Part shown: positions 49,778-59,250 of the stretch, in pieces
Numbering within the stretch: the stretch's first letter is position 1
Layout of the letters: each line of letters begins with the position of its first letter
Assembly: GCF_016592555.1 (NCBI RefSeq)
Contig: NZ_AP014546.1
Span: 1,932,501-1,996,500 of the forward strand
Direction of reading: 5' to 3'
Length of the DNA stretch: 64,000 nt
Origin: Neptunomonas japonica JAMM 1380
GTDB lineage: Bacteria > Pseudomonadota > Gammaproteobacteria > Pseudomonadales > Balneatricaceae
The notes under the pieces: generated by a model
What the model was told of the DNA's origin: nothing
The model's input: the letters and a program-made list of their open reading frames with translations, nothing else
The model's database searches: none
Made by a program: the position numbers and the translations under genes

Positions 49778-50539
49778 ATGAAGCAGCCTTCATTATTTTT
49801 AAGTCATGGTGCGCCTGATGTGTTGTTAAGTAATGACCCTGTACTGGATTTTTTTGCACAGCTAGGTGATGTTCAATCGATGCCTGCTGCTATTGTAATT
49901 ATTTCTGCTCATTGGATTACAGAGCCTATTGAAGTAAGTGTTATCAATGAGTACCAAACTATTTATGATTTTTCTGGGTTTTCTAATGAACTCTACGATC
50001 TTAAATACCCCGCTAAAGGTGATATAAGGTTAGCTAATCAGATAATAGCGTTGCTCAATAGTAAAGGCATTAGTGCTGAGGAAAACACTACTCGAGGACT
50101 AGACCATGGTGCCTGGATTCCATTAAAAGCTGTTTATCCTAAAGCTGAGATACCTGTTGTTGCTGTGTCATTGCCGCAAACGCTTCAAGCATGTGCTGAG
50201 TTAGGAAATGCTTTACAAGAGTTACGCCAACAAAATGTTTTGATAATCGGCTCAGGTGGCAGCGTACATAATTTAACGGCTATTAATCGTTTAAACCATA
50301 CGGATGAGTGGGCGTTATCGTTCTCGAATTGGTTGAGTGAAGTAGTAGCAACAGGTGATGTAAATCTGTTGTTAGATAGCGAAAAGTATCCAGATGAGTT
50401 CACGCCAGCCCATCCTAGTGTAGAACATTTGGCACCCTTGTTTGTGTCATTAGCGGCGGGAGGAGGTCAGGCAGGTAAGTTAATTTACGATGGTTATATG
50501 TACGGTAATATTGGTATGGCTTGCTACCAATTTGATTAA
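49778..50539 (+). CDS. ygiD: DODA-type extradiol dioxygenase (YgiD)
   Basis: 253-residue non-heme metal dioxygenase of the LigB/DODA group. Conserved His ligands appear in FLSHGAPD, IISAHWIT, GLDHGAWIP and HPSVEHLAPL. E. coli YgiD cleaves L-DOPA in vitro, and plant homologues make betalamic acid. The physiological substrate in most bacteria is unknown. It is cotranscribed with the glutathionyl-hydroquinone reductase and probably under the divergent LysR, pointing to catechol or quinone turnover. A hairpin with a T-run follows. Confidence 0.9.
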   Translation: MKQPSLFLSHGAPDVLLSNDPVLDFFAQLGDVQSMPAAIVIISAHWITEPIEVSVINEYQTIYDFSGFSNELYDLKYPAKGDIRLANQIIALLNSKGISAEENTTRGLDHGAWIPLKAVYPKAEIPVVAVSLPQTLQACAELGNALQELRQQNVLIIGSGGSVHNLTAINRLNHTDEWALSFSNWLSEVVATGDVNLLLDSEKYPDEFTPAHPSVEHLAPLFVSLAAGGGQAGKLIYDGYMYGNIGMACYQFD

Positions 50540-50591
50540 TGCCGCTAGCTAAGAATTGATAATAGATCTATTACGATTGCTGGTAGGAGAA

Positions 50592-50633
50592 AGCTCTGAT
50601 GGTTTTTCATTAAACTATCAGAGCTGATTTTTT
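50592..50633. terminator. Bidirectional terminator between ygiD and LEA-2 lipoprotein
   Basis: AGCTCTGATGGTTT, loop TTCATT and AAACTATCAGAGCT form a 14-base stem with one mismatch, followed by T6 on the plus strand. It serves two convergent genes. Confidence 0.8.
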
Positions 50634-51105
50634 ACTGCTTATTTGGTTTGAGTGAGATTTCTCCCGCTTCTTTAACATGTATATCGGGTGTAAAGGTTCC
50701 AAGGTCCAATTTTGCATTCATCTCGTATGCTACTTGGTCTTGGTTTTTTTGCATTAATGATGCAAGAAGTCGCACGCTGTTAATTAGGTTTGCGGTAGCA
50801 CTTAATGTGATGTCGCCGTCTGCGTATGCTGCAATCTTAGGCATTTTGTTTGAGACGCCGTTTAGTATCTGTTTCCCTTCTATATTGACCGTATAAGCAA
50901 CGCCACGTAGTGGTAGAGCAATGCTGTTAGGATTAACGACATGTAGACTAATTTCAAATTTTGGAGCAATCCCTTCACTGGGTACAATTTTAACTGAATT
51001 AACAGTGACACTAGGGTCTTCAAAATCTAATGGTTTTAACGTTGCGCATCCTTGTAGCAACAGTAACATGATTGTTAAATAAAAAGTTGAATAGAGGGGG
51101 CGCAT
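50632..51105 (-). CDS. LEA type 2 / WHy-domain lipoprotein
   Basis: 157-residue lipoprotein. The signal peptide ends with lipobox LLQGC near residue 20. The mature part is a LEA-2/WHy beta-sandwich: VTVNSVKIVPSEGIAPKFEISLHVVNPNSIALPLRGVAYTV has the N-P-N-S-I-x-L-P-L-x-G motif of the family. Such proteins are linked to desiccation or osmotic stress and to outer-membrane lipoproteins of unknown role. It is convergent with ygiD and probably a single-gene unit. Confidence 0.85.
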   Translation of the reverse strand: MRPLYSTFYLTIMLLLLQGCATLKPLDFEDPSVTVNSVKIVPSEGIAPKFEISLHVVNPNSIALPLRGVAYTVNIEGKQILNGVSNKMPKIAAYADGDITLSATANLINSVRLLASLMQKNQDQVAYEMNAKLDLGTFTPDIHVKEAGEISLKPNKQ

Positions 51106-51312
51106 TTAAGCTCTCCGAACGTGAGATAAAAAATTATTCTATTTAGCGGAGATAGTACATTAGCTTAACCGCCTTTCTTAATCTATCGAGATTTAGCTTA
51201 TGCTGTACTAATTAAACCTCTTGTCAGTACCTTTGCTTTTTGGCATTAAGTGTCGACATGCTGCGTTAAATAATAAGTTATAATGTAGAAAATTTTTGCG
51301 AAGAGAGCCAAG

Positions 51313-52521
51313 ATGCAGTCTTGTTATGATGTCGTCATTGTCGGTGGTGGTATGGTGGGTGGTACACTCGCTTGTGCTTTGGGTAATACCTCACTGAAAG
51401 TTGCTGTAATCGAAAATCAACTTCCTGCTTCGTTTGAATCAGCACAAGAGCATGATCTACGTGTATCTGCATTAAGTATAGCCTCAGAAAATATTCTTAA
51501 ATCAATTGGGAGTTGGCAAGGTATTCTCGATAGGCGTAGCTGTCCTTATCGTCGTATGAAGGTATGGGAAGCAAGCGAAGAACATGCCGCTACCTTGTTT
51601 GATTCACTTAATCTGCAGTATGACCATTTAGGTCATATCGTTGAAAATCGCATCATTCAATTAGCATTGATAGACCAGATGAAAGCGCTGGATAATATTG
51701 AACTAATAATGCCTGTAAAAACTAAGCGGATTGATTACTCGCCTGGTTCAAGTATTGTCGAGCTTGGCGATGGTCGTCAATTAGTTGCACGTTTGATCGT
51801 TGCGGCTGATGGTGGCGAGTCGCGTGTGCGGCAAACCGTAGGTATCGGTGTGCAAAAGTGGGATTACGAGCAGCAAGCGTTAGTCGCTTCAGTAACAACG
51901 GCATACCCACAACAAGATATCACCTGGCAGCAGTTTACCCCGACAGGGCCATTAGCATTTTTACCATTGAGCGGGCAAAAAGCATCGTTGGTTTGGTACA
52001 ACACGCCAGCTGAAGTAAAGCGTTTAGCGGGCTGTTCTGATGAGCAATTCATGGAAGAGCTCGTTAATGAATTCCCTGACGCATTAGGCTCGATCGATAG
52101 CTTGCTTAGCCGAGGCAGCTTTCCTCTGCGCCGACAGCATGCGCAGCAGTATGTGAAAGAGGGCGTTGCGCTTGTAGGGGATGCGGCTCATATGATCCAT
52201 CCGTTGGCAGGGCAAGGCGTTAACATTGGTTTGTTAGATGCGGCGGCGTTAGCTGAAGTACTTATTAATGCAGAAGCAGCAGGTGAGGAGATTTCTTCAT
52301 TAGCGGTGTTATCAGTTTATGAAAAACATAGACGTCGCCATAACTTTGTCATGATGCAAGCAATGGATCTGTTTTACCGCGTGTTTAGTAATGACGTATT
52401 ACCGCTAAAGCTATTAAGGAATGTAGGGCTTAGTGTTGCGGGTAAAGCGTTTCCGCTGAAGCGAAAAGTGATGGCCTTTGCTATGGGCTTGGAAGGAGAC
52501 CTGCCTACGTTAGCAAAATAA
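51313..52521 (+). CDS. UbiH/UbiF/VisC-family FAD hydroxylase (ubiquinone biosynthesis)
   Basis: 402-residue flavin monooxygenase of the ubiquinone family. FAD motif VVIVGGGMVGGTLA is at the start. DLRVSALSIASENIL and the second FAD motif GDAAHMIHPLAGQGVNIGLLDAAALAEVL are typical of UbiF/UbiH/VisC (COQ6-like). It hydroxylates the aromatic ring of the polyprenylphenol precursor. The end (FYRVFSND, then LKLLRNVGLSVAG) resembles UbiF most, but the exact ring position cannot be assigned by eye. It stands alone with its own terminator. AGAG lies upstream of the ATG. Confidence 0.88.
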   Translation: MQSCYDVVIVGGGMVGGTLACALGNTSLKVAVIENQLPASFESAQEHDLRVSALSIASENILKSIGSWQGILDRRSCPYRRMKVWEASEEHAATLFDSLNLQYDHLGHIVENRIIQLALIDQMKALDNIELIMPVKTKRIDYSPGSSIVELGDGRQLVARLIVAADGGESRVRQTVGIGVQKWDYEQQALVASVTTAYPQQDITWQQFTPTGPLAFLPLSGQKASLVWYNTPAEVKRLAGCSDEQFMEELVNEFPDALGSIDSLLSRGSFPLRRQHAQQYVKEGVALVGDAAHMIHPLAGQGVNIGLLDAAALAEVLINAEAAGEEISSLAVLSVYEKHRRRHNFVMMQAMDLFYRVFSNDVLPLKLLRNVGLSVAGKAFPLKRKVMAFAMGLEGDLPTLAK

Positions 52522-52548
52522 GTAATTAGATTGTCAATTTTCAGATAC

Positions 52549-52578
52549 AAAAAAGCCGCTTTAAAAAGCGGCTTTTTT
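52549..52578. terminator. Bidirectional terminator between ubi hydroxylase and phasin
   Basis: AAAAAAGCCGCTTT, a short loop and AAAGCGGCTTTTTT form a symmetric stem with A6 and T6 flanks, working for both convergent genes. Confidence 0.92.
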
Positions 52579-52621
52579 CAACACTGTTTAGGAGACCCGT
52601 AAACCTCCTAAGTATGTTTAA

Positions 52622-53149
52622 TTAAGATGCAGTAGCAGCTTTACGAGCAGTTTTAGCAGGTGCTTTAGCCGCAGGTGCAGCAGCTTCTGGAGTGAAAGCT
52701 TTAGCAGCTTCAGTCATTTGTTCTTGAGCTGTTTGCATAAACTTAGTCATTTCAGCCATCGCTGGAACTTCAGTCATTTTCTCTTGAGCAGTCTGGATGA
52801 ATTTAGTTACATCAGCCATAGCTGGAACTTCAGACATGTCAGAAACGCCTTTTTCTACGATCTCTGTCAGCTGTTCTTTAGCAGCCGTCAAAGTAGCGAT
52901 CTCTTGCTCAGCAACGTTGGTAAGCTTAGCTTCTAGATCTTTAAAGTACTTAACCTGAAGTTCGATAGCTGCTTTAGGCTCTTTAGTTTCGCTCAACGCT
53001 TTCATCTGAGCTACACCAGCGTTGAACAGATCAGTAACGTATGCTGTCTGAAGAGAGATCAATTTCTCAGCAGTAGACTTGTTGATTTCAGCCATATCAG
53101 TTACAGGCTTCATTTTGTTTTGAACGTCTTTCATCATATCTTCGTACAT
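52622..53149 (-). CDS. Phasin family protein (PHA granule-associated)
   Basis: 175-residue helical protein of the phasin family. An amphipathic N-terminus (MKDVQNKMKPVTDMAEINKS) leads into LISLQTAYVTDLFNAGVAQMKAL, typical of phasins that coat polyhydroxyalkanoate granules. Residues 106-125 and 126-145 are a near-identical 20-residue tandem repeat (SEVPAMADVTKF/TEVPAMAEMTKF), and the C-terminus is Ala/Lys/Pro-rich like the DNA-binding tails of PhaF-type proteins. The PhaJ-like hydratase upstream in the window supports PHA metabolism; no synthase is visible. A palindrome about 35 bases upstream of the start may be an operator. Confidence 0.85.
   Translation of the reverse strand: MYEDMMKDVQNKMKPVTDMAEINKSTAEKLISLQTAYVTDLFNAGVAQMKALSETKEPKAAIELQVKYFKDLEAKLTNVAEQEIATLTAAKEQLTEIVEKGVSDMSEVPAMADVTKFIQTAQEKMTEVPAMAEMTKFMQTAQEQMTEAAKAFTPEAAAPAAKAPAKTARKAATAS
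52715..52834 (-). repeat. 60-bp tandem duplication inside phasin gene
   Basis: Two adjacent 60-base units (52775-52834 and 52715-52774) encode near-identical 20-residue blocks in the same frame. Their differences are mostly conservative. The length keeps the reading frame, so copy number could vary without breaking the gene. Confidence 0.85.
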
Positions 53150-53520
53150 TTTTTAATCCTCGGTAAGCAGCATGTGTTCTTTTGTTGCGTTGCAACATTT
53201 AGTTAATATTAGTGATTCAATATTTATCTGTCAATCATTTTTGTGCGGTGCAATAAAATATATTGATGTTACGCATATAAAAGCTAATTAATTGTATTTT
53301 AGGTATTTATCAATAAGTCGCATGTTCATTAAAAGAAACAATCGTGCAATTTAAGCAACAGTTTCTCGTCTATTATTAAGAAAATATGTATATAGCAGGT
53401 GGGGTTTGGTTAAATCTAATACGCAAAGCCCACTTTTGTCGTTACAATTCCCTAATACATGGCACAATAGTGTGCTTCGTGCCTGTTACAGATTGATGAA
53501 TATAAGGAAAGTGAATTTCT
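53150..53520. promoter_or_regulatory. 371-base region between phasin and PreP genes
   Basis: AT-rich divergent control region. TGTTGCGTTGCAACA at 53183-53197 is a perfect inverted repeat (TGTTGC, GTT, GCAACA). It lies close to the phasin start, resembling TGC-rich sites bound by PhaR-type phasin repressors; this match is from memory. The rest contains no gene or other striking element. Confidence 0.5.
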
Positions 53521-56436
53521 ATGCCTGCAGAAAATGCTCATACCAGCTTTGAATTTATCCGTTCAGAAAAAATAGAATCGCTTAATGTCCATGTAGAGGA
53601 ATACAGACATAAAGTGACGGGTGCTATGCACTTTCATATTGCAGCGGACCAAGATGAGAATGTATTTTTGGTTGCTTTCAGAACTGTGCCGATGGATTCA
53701 AAAGGTGTAGCGCACATACTTGAGCATACTGCGCTTTGTGGGAGTGAGCATTACCCAGTGCGGGACCCGTTCTTTATGATGACGCGTCGTTCTCTTAATA
53801 CCTTTATGAACGCCTTCACCAGCTCCGACTGGACTGCTTACCCATTTGCCAGCCAAAACCGTAAAGACTTCTTTAACCTACTTGATGTCTATCTTGATGC
53901 TACTTTCTACTCTAGGCTTGATCCGTTAGATTTTGCACAAGAAGGGCATCGTGTGGAGTTTGAAGAGCCGAATAATCCAGAATCACCATTGGTATATAAA
54001 GGTGTTGTGCTTAATGAGATGAAAGGTGCGATGAGCTCACCTGTGTCTACCTTATGGCAAACAGCTACTAAGTATTTATTTCCAACCGTGACTTACCATT
54101 TTAACAGCGGTGGGGATCCAGACAGCATTACGGACCTTTCTTACGATGAGCTATTGGCTTTTTATCGTACTCATTATCATCCGAGTAATGCGGTCTTTAT
54201 GACCTTTGGTAATATTCCAGCTAAAGAGCTACAAACACGCTTTGATGAGCAAGCTCTTAGTAATTTTGAAAAGTTGGATATCAATATTGAAGTGTCAGAC
54301 GAAAAGCACATCTTCTCACCGGTTAAGGTAGAAGAGGCCTACGCGCTTGATGAAGACGATGTCTCAGGAAAAACTCATCACGTGATGTCATGGTTGCTTG
54401 GACAGTCAATTGACCTCAAAGAGCAGCTTAAGGCGCATTTGTTATCTCGTGTGCTGCTAGACAACAGTGCTTCTCCGTTGCGCTATGCATTAGAGTCCTC
54501 AGAGCTCGGTAGTGCACCTTCACCATTATGTGGCTTAGAAGACTCAAATCGCCAGATGTCATTCATGTGCGGTCTGGAAGGTAGTGAACCTGAAAGTGCG
54601 GCAGCATTTGAACAGCTTATTTTAGAGACCTTGCAACGTGTTGCAAAAGACGGTGTGCCGCAATCTATGGTTGAAGCACAGTTGCATCAGTTAGAACTTG
54701 GCCAGCGTGAAATCAGTGGTGATGGTTATCCTTATGGCTTGAGCCTGATCATGGCCTCTGTGTCGTCTGCTATTCATCGCGGTGATCCAATAGCGCTCTT
54801 GAATCTTGATCCTGTACTGGATGAACTACGAGAACTTATTAAGGACCCTGACTTTATTCCTTCAATGATTCGTGAGCTACTTTTAGATAACACTCACCGT
54901 GTACGTTTGACTTTACGCCCTGATAATAAAATGACAGAGCGTAAAGATATAGATGAAAAAGCCAAGCTTGCCGTTATCAAATCGGGCTTGTCACAAGAGC
55001 AAACACAGTTTGTAATTGACCAGGCGGCTGCACTTGAAGCACGTCAGATGCAACTCGATGATGAATCGATCTTGCCTAAAGTAACTTTGCAAGATGTGCC
55101 TACACAGATGCACGTGCCTATAAGTGAGCAAGAAACTTTAGCAGGCCAAACGTTTGACTGGTATGGCCAAGGCACAAATGGTTTGGTGTATCAGCAGGTG
55201 ATCATTGATCTGCCTGAACTCAGCGATGATGAGTTACAAATCATGCCGTTATTTAGTCACTGCATGACTGAGCTTGGTTGTGCAGATAGAAGCTACCAAG
55301 AGAACCAGCAATATCATGTGCAAATTTCAGGTGGTGTAAGCGCGTATACCACAATGCGCGGTGCGACGGATGATGAGCAAAGCGTTAGCGGCTACTTTGT
55401 CGTATCCGGTAAGGCGTTACTGCATAATCAAGAAGCGCTCACCAATTTGCTGCATGAGACATTAAATGAAGCGCGTTTTGATGAAACGACTCGTCTACGA
55501 GAGATCGTTTCTCAACAACGTAGCCGCAAAGAGCAAAGCATTACAGGCCAAGGCCATAGCCTTGCAATTATGGCTGCTGCTGCGCAGTTAAGCCCAGTCG
55601 CACGCGTAGACCAAAAATCACGTGGGTTAGAAAGCATTCGCTTTGTTAAAGCGCTGGATAAGCAACTAGACGATCCAGCGGCACTTCAGGCGTTGTCTGC
55701 AAAACTGGTTGCGATGCATGAGAAAATCAAACAAGCGCCGCGTCGTTTCTTATTGATAGGTGAACCTGAGCAGAAAGAATCCCTAGCCGCTTCTATGAAT
55801 CAGCAATGGGGGGCATCAAAAGGGGCTACTACTTCTAGCTTGGCTCTTAAGCCGACACGTGAAGTTGTCAAACAACTTTGGACCACCAGTACTCAGGTGA
55901 GCTTTTGTGCAAAAGCGTATCCTACCGTACCTGTTGATCATGAAGATTCAGCTGCGTTAACAATACTGGGTGATTTCTTACGAAATGGCTTCTTGCATCG
56001 CGCGATACGTGAACAAGGTGGTGCATATGGTTCGGGAGCAGGGCAAGACAGTGGCGAAGCAGTGTTTCGCTTCTTCTCTTATCGTGACCCGCGCTTAACA
56101 GAAACGCTGGATGATTTCGACGAGTCCGTCAGCTGGTTATTGGATAATGATCATGATGAAGCCAAGCTTGAAGAGGCTATTTTGGGCGTTGTGAGCTCTA
56201 TTGATAAACCAGGCTCGCCAGCAGGTGAAGCTAAAGGGGCATACCACAGCTCACTCTTTGGGCGCACACCAGAGCATCGTAAAGCTTTTCGTCAGCGCAT
56301 TCTGAATGTGAAAACTGATGACCTTAAACGTGTTGCTGCAAAATACCTTAAGTCAGAACTGGCCAGTATTGCTGCAGTGACCAGTGTAGAAAAAGCCAAA
56401 GGTCTGGAAGACCAGTTTGAAGTGATCGCACTGTAA
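53521..56436 (+). CDS. M16-family metallopeptidase, PreP-like (presequence protease)
   Basis: 971-residue M16C protease. The inverted zinc motif HILEH (His65-Glu68-His69) is followed by GSEHYPVRDPFF, a hallmark of the PreP/Cym1 group. VLNEMKGAMSSP lies downstream. The C-terminal half includes HRAIREQGGAYGSGAGQDSG and DKPGSPAGEAKG with the conserved Arg/Tyr regions. Length fits a single-chain PreP (about 970-1000). It has no signal peptide, so it probably degrades short peptides in the cytosol. It has a normal ribosome-binding site (AAGGAAAG) and is followed by a weak hairpin. Confidence 0.92.
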   Translation: MPAENAHTSFEFIRSEKIESLNVHVEEYRHKVTGAMHFHIAADQDENVFLVAFRTVPMDSKGVAHILEHTALCGSEHYPVRDPFFMMTRRSLNTFMNAFTSSDWTAYPFASQNRKDFFNLLDVYLDATFYSRLDPLDFAQEGHRVEFEEPNNPESPLVYKGVVLNEMKGAMSSPVSTLWQTATKYLFPTVTYHFNSGGDPDSITDLSYDELLAFYRTHYHPSNAVFMTFGNIPAKELQTRFDEQALSNFEKLDINIEVSDEKHIFSPVKVEEAYALDEDDVSGKTHHVMSWLLGQSIDLKEQLKAHLLSRVLLDNSASPLRYALESSELGSAPSPLCGLEDSNRQMSFMCGLEGSEPESAAAFEQLILETLQRVAKDGVPQSMVEAQLHQLELGQREISGDGYPYGLSLIMASVSSAIHRGDPIALLNLDPVLDELRELIKDPDFIPSMIRELLLDNTHRVRLTLRPDNKMTERKDIDEKAKLAVIKSGLSQEQTQFVIDQAAALEARQMQLDDESILPKVTLQDVPTQMHVPISEQETLAGQTFDWYGQGTNGLVYQQVIIDLPELSDDELQIMPLFSHCMTELGCADRSYQENQQYHVQISGGVSAYTTMRGATDDEQSVSGYFVVSGKALLHNQEALTNLLHETLNEARFDETTRLREIVSQQRSRKEQSITGQGHSLAIMAAAAQLSPVARVDQKSRGLESIRFVKALDKQLDDPAALQALSAKLVAMHEKIKQAPRRFLLIGEPEQKESLAASMNQQWGASKGATTSSLALKPTREVVKQLWTTSTQVSFCAKAYPTVPVDHEDSAALTILGDFLRNGFLHRAIREQGGAYGSGAGQDSGEAVFRFFSYRDPRLTETLDDFDESVSWLLDNDHDEAKLEEAILGVVSSIDKPGSPAGEAKGAYHSSLFGRTPEHRKAFRQRILNVKTDDLKRVAAKYLKSELASIAAVTSVEKAKGLEDQFEVIAL

Positions 56437-56461
56437 TCAATTGACTCAAGGAAGGCCGTTG

Positions 56462-56484
56462 GAGCACCCGCAAGGGTGCTCTTC
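56462..56484 (+). terminator. Weak hairpin terminator after PreP-like gene
   Basis: GAGCACCC, loop GCAA and GGGTGCTC are followed by only two or three Ts, so termination may be partial and read into the DMT gene 6 bases later. Confidence 0.6.
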
Positions 56485-56489
56485 TCGTT

Positions 56490-57368
56490 ATGACTAACAA
56501 TTTTACTGATAATGCCATTTACAAAGGTGCTTTATTGATTCTACTGTCTGAACTATTTTTGGTTTTTTCAGGGATGGTCATAAAACAAATTAGTGGCGAA
56601 CTACCTACCGAAATAATCGTATTTATACGTAACCTATTTGGCTTAATGTTATTGATGCCTTGGTTGCTCAAAAATGGCACCAAAGCGATTCGCACAAACT
56701 TGCTACGTTTTCATTTTATGCGAGCAGCCGTTGGTGTCACCGCGATGAGCTGTTTGTATTATTCTTGGGGGCACTTACCCTTAGCTCAAGCAGCATTACT
56801 TAAACAAACCGCACCGTTTTTTATGCCCTTGATAGCGTTTTACTGGCTAGGTGAAAATATCAGTGGGCGTGCCAAGCTTGCAATACTGATTGGCTTTATT
56901 GGGGTTTATACTGTTCTTAATCCACACGAGGGTAGCTTGAATTTTGCTGTTATCATCGCGGTAGTTGGGGCTATGCTAGGCGCGTTAGCTAAAGTGACTA
57001 TTCGCCGTATGGTGGGCACAGAAAGCCCGCAACGTATTGTGTTATATTTTGCTTTTTTCAGTGCGTTACTGTCAGCTATACCCGCGTTACTTGTCTGGGA
57101 AATGCCAACAGCGATACAATTTAGTTGGTTGCTACTGTTGGCCTCAACGTCCACGGTGGCACAACTCTTATTGAGCAAAGGCTATAGCTATGCACCTGCG
57201 GGGCAGTTGGGGCCATTTACCTATGGATCAGTCGCTTTTGCTGCAATATTTGGCTGGTGGATTTGGGCAGAAAGCCTAGGTTGGAATACTTGGGTTGGTA
57301 TGGTGCTTATTACAATGGCAGGGCTAATGGCGATGCTAAAGAAAAGAGCACAAAAACATCCAAGATAA
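56490..57368 (+). CDS. DMT-superfamily (EamA) exporter
   Basis: 292-residue membrane protein with ten helices in two EamA halves. LILLSELFLVFSGMVIKQIS opens the first. LPLAQAALLKQTAPFFMPLIAFYWLGE and PAGQLGPFTYGSVAFAAIFGWWIWAE mark the repeated segments. Members move amino acids or metabolites outward. The gene starts just after the PreP hairpin with no good ribosome-binding site and may be translated by readthrough from PreP. The sequence differs widely from the cassette-borne EamA at 20047, so they are not recent copies. Confidence 0.85.
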   Translation: MTNNFTDNAIYKGALLILLSELFLVFSGMVIKQISGELPTEIIVFIRNLFGLMLLMPWLLKNGTKAIRTNLLRFHFMRAAVGVTAMSCLYYSWGHLPLAQAALLKQTAPFFMPLIAFYWLGENISGRAKLAILIGFIGVYTVLNPHEGSLNFAVIIAVVGAMLGALAKVTIRRMVGTESPQRIVLYFAFFSALLSAIPALLVWEMPTAIQFSWLLLLASTSTVAQLLLSKGYSYAPAGQLGPFTYGSVAFAAIFGWWIWAESLGWNTWVGMVLITMAGLMAMLKKRAQKHPR

Positions 57369-57739
57369 ATGAAATTAGCAAAATATTCATATTCCTATGG
57401 GCCATCAATGAAGGTGGCACTATATTCAAGTCGTAAAAAATCCTCTTTGTATCCAGCGTGATATGCCTATCGTTAACCAATCGGTAAATAGTTTTTACCA
57501 TTAGGTTAGAAAAATCTAAATTGTCGTGTCTTCCATGAAGACTTAATCTGACTAGGTGATTCTTAATGAGTGTCGAAATTTAAATGACAAGCATTCGGTA
57601 TTCGTTAATGTTGCAGTTATTTTCTCAAGGAATCTGTTTGAATAACATCTTTGAGCTGAGAGGTGTTTAGTTGTTGATGCATACATGCGTGCCGGTATAC
57701 CAGCCGTGAAATATTTATAAACGTTTAAGGTCAGCAACA
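57369..57739. promoter_or_regulatory. Promoter region of the 57.7-61 kb catabolic operon
   Basis: 371 AT-rich bases without a convincing gene. A small hairpin (GGTAAA, 5 bases, TTTACC) lies at 57483-57499. No conserved operator is recognised. Confidence 0.4.
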
Positions 57740-59161
57740 ATGAAAATTATTAATGAGTTATATATCAACGGTAAGTGGCAAACCCCAACAAGTGGCCAAA
57801 CGCTCACGGTTATTAACCCTGCCACGGAAATACCTTGTGCAACCGTATCTTTGAGCAACAGTGTGGATGTCGAGTCAGCGGTCCTTGCTGCACGAGAGGC
57901 TTTCAAAGGTTGGTCAATGACTTCAGCCAAAGAACGTGCAGACTTAATGAATGCGGTTGCTAATGAGATGGGAAATCGTTATGACGATTTAGTTGATGCT
58001 CATGTAATGACAATGGGTTGCCCTAAAAATATCGCAGGTGTTTTTCATGTTGATTGCCCGATAGATGCGATGCGCTATTACGCAAAACTTGCACTACAAA
58101 TGGAAGAGGTTGAAGAGAAGGGATCTGTATTGATTTTAAAAGAACCGGTAGGTGTGTGTGCTTTTATCAATCCATGGAATTATCCACTGCATCAGTTGAT
58201 CGGTAAAGTAGCGCCAGCATTGGCGGCGGGCTGTACGATTGTGACGAAACCGGCGGAACAGACCCCGCTTGCCGATTTAATTATGGCGGAAATTTTTCAT
58301 AAAGTAGGATTGCCTGCGGGCGTATTTAATCTAGTGTTCGGCCATGGGCGTGATATAGGGCCTATCCTGTCGGGCCATCCTGAAGTCGATATGGTGTCCT
58401 TTACCGGCTCTACATTGGCGGGCATTGAAGTGGCCAAGACCGCGGCTCCTACGGTTAAACGTGTTTGTCAGGAGCTGGGAGGGAAATCTGCTTATATCAT
58501 CACCGAAGATGCTGATATTGCTGCAGCGGTTCGTTATGGTGTGGAAGATGTTATGGGTAATACCGGCCAGACATGTAATGCATTAACACGCATGTTGGTA
58601 CCCAGTAGTTGTTATCAGCAAGTGGCTGATTTGGCTACGCAGGTTTTACAAGAACAAGTAGTCGGTGACCCTCTGGACGAGATAACGACAATGGGGCCAA
58701 TGTCGTCAAAGCGTCAAAAAGAAACAGTACTTAAGTATATCAATCAAGGTATAGCTGAGGGGGCCCAGTTGTTAGCAGGTGGCATAGAGATGCCTGACAA
58801 AGTGCAGCAAGGCTACTATGTTAAACCGACTATTTTCTCAGGTGTGACACCTAATATGTCTATCGCACGAGAAGAAATCTTTGGACCCGTGCTGTGTATT
58901 CTTACCTACGATTGTATTGAAGAGGCAATCGAGATTGCTAACGATAGTGAATATGGCCTGTCATCGGCTGTTTTTGCTAAAGACAAAGCCAGTGCGTTGA
59001 GTATTGCTCGTCACCTTCGGGCGGGACAATGTTATCTGCAGGGCAGCTATTTCTCAATTGATGCCCCCTTTGGAGGTTATAAAAAGTCAGGTAATGGCCG
59101 TGAATGGGGCGCTGAAGGGATGTCTGAGTATATAGAAACGAAGGCGGTGATTTGCGGGTAG
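57740..59161 (+). CDS. NAD(P)-dependent aldehyde dehydrogenase
   Basis: 473-residue ALDH superfamily enzyme. Catalytic Cys279 is in GNTGQTCNAL, Glu245 in CQELGGKS and Asn147 in NPWNYPLHQL. FTGSTLAGIEVAK and EEIFGPVLCILTYD are present. The fold is standard, and the overall pattern fits betaine-aldehyde or omega-aminoaldehyde-type dehydrogenases, though the substrate cannot be fixed by eye. It is the first gene of a plus-strand series with a gamma-butyrobetaine-hydroxylase-like oxygenase and a class II aldolase, recalling the enzyme types of carnitine biosynthesis or breakdown. That link is inference. Confidence 0.88.
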   Translation: MKIINELYINGKWQTPTSGQTLTVINPATEIPCATVSLSNSVDVESAVLAAREAFKGWSMTSAKERADLMNAVANEMGNRYDDLVDAHVMTMGCPKNIAGVFHVDCPIDAMRYYAKLALQMEEVEEKGSVLILKEPVGVCAFINPWNYPLHQLIGKVAPALAAGCTIVTKPAEQTPLADLIMAEIFHKVGLPAGVFNLVFGHGRDIGPILSGHPEVDMVSFTGSTLAGIEVAKTAAPTVKRVCQELGGKSAYIITEDADIAAAVRYGVEDVMGNTGQTCNALTRMLVPSSCYQQVADLATQVLQEQVVGDPLDEITTMGPMSSKRQKETVLKYINQGIAEGAQLLAGGIEMPDKVQQGYYVKPTIFSGVTPNMSIAREEIFGPVLCILTYDCIEEAIEIANDSEYGLSSAVFAKDKASALSIARHLRAGQCYLQGSYFSIDAPFGGYKKSGNGREWGAEGMSEYIETKAVICG

Positions 59162-59250
59162 CGCGTATGATTACCATGAATTAACAACGATAGCCCACAT
59201 ATATGCTGTTCTTTACATATAACAAAATAACAATAAGGGAGTGCCTCTGG

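Noticed and set aside
20047..57368. The two EamA transporters (20047 and 56490) as a recent duplication
   Set aside because: The protein sequences differ along their length and one lies in a cassette; shared fold only.
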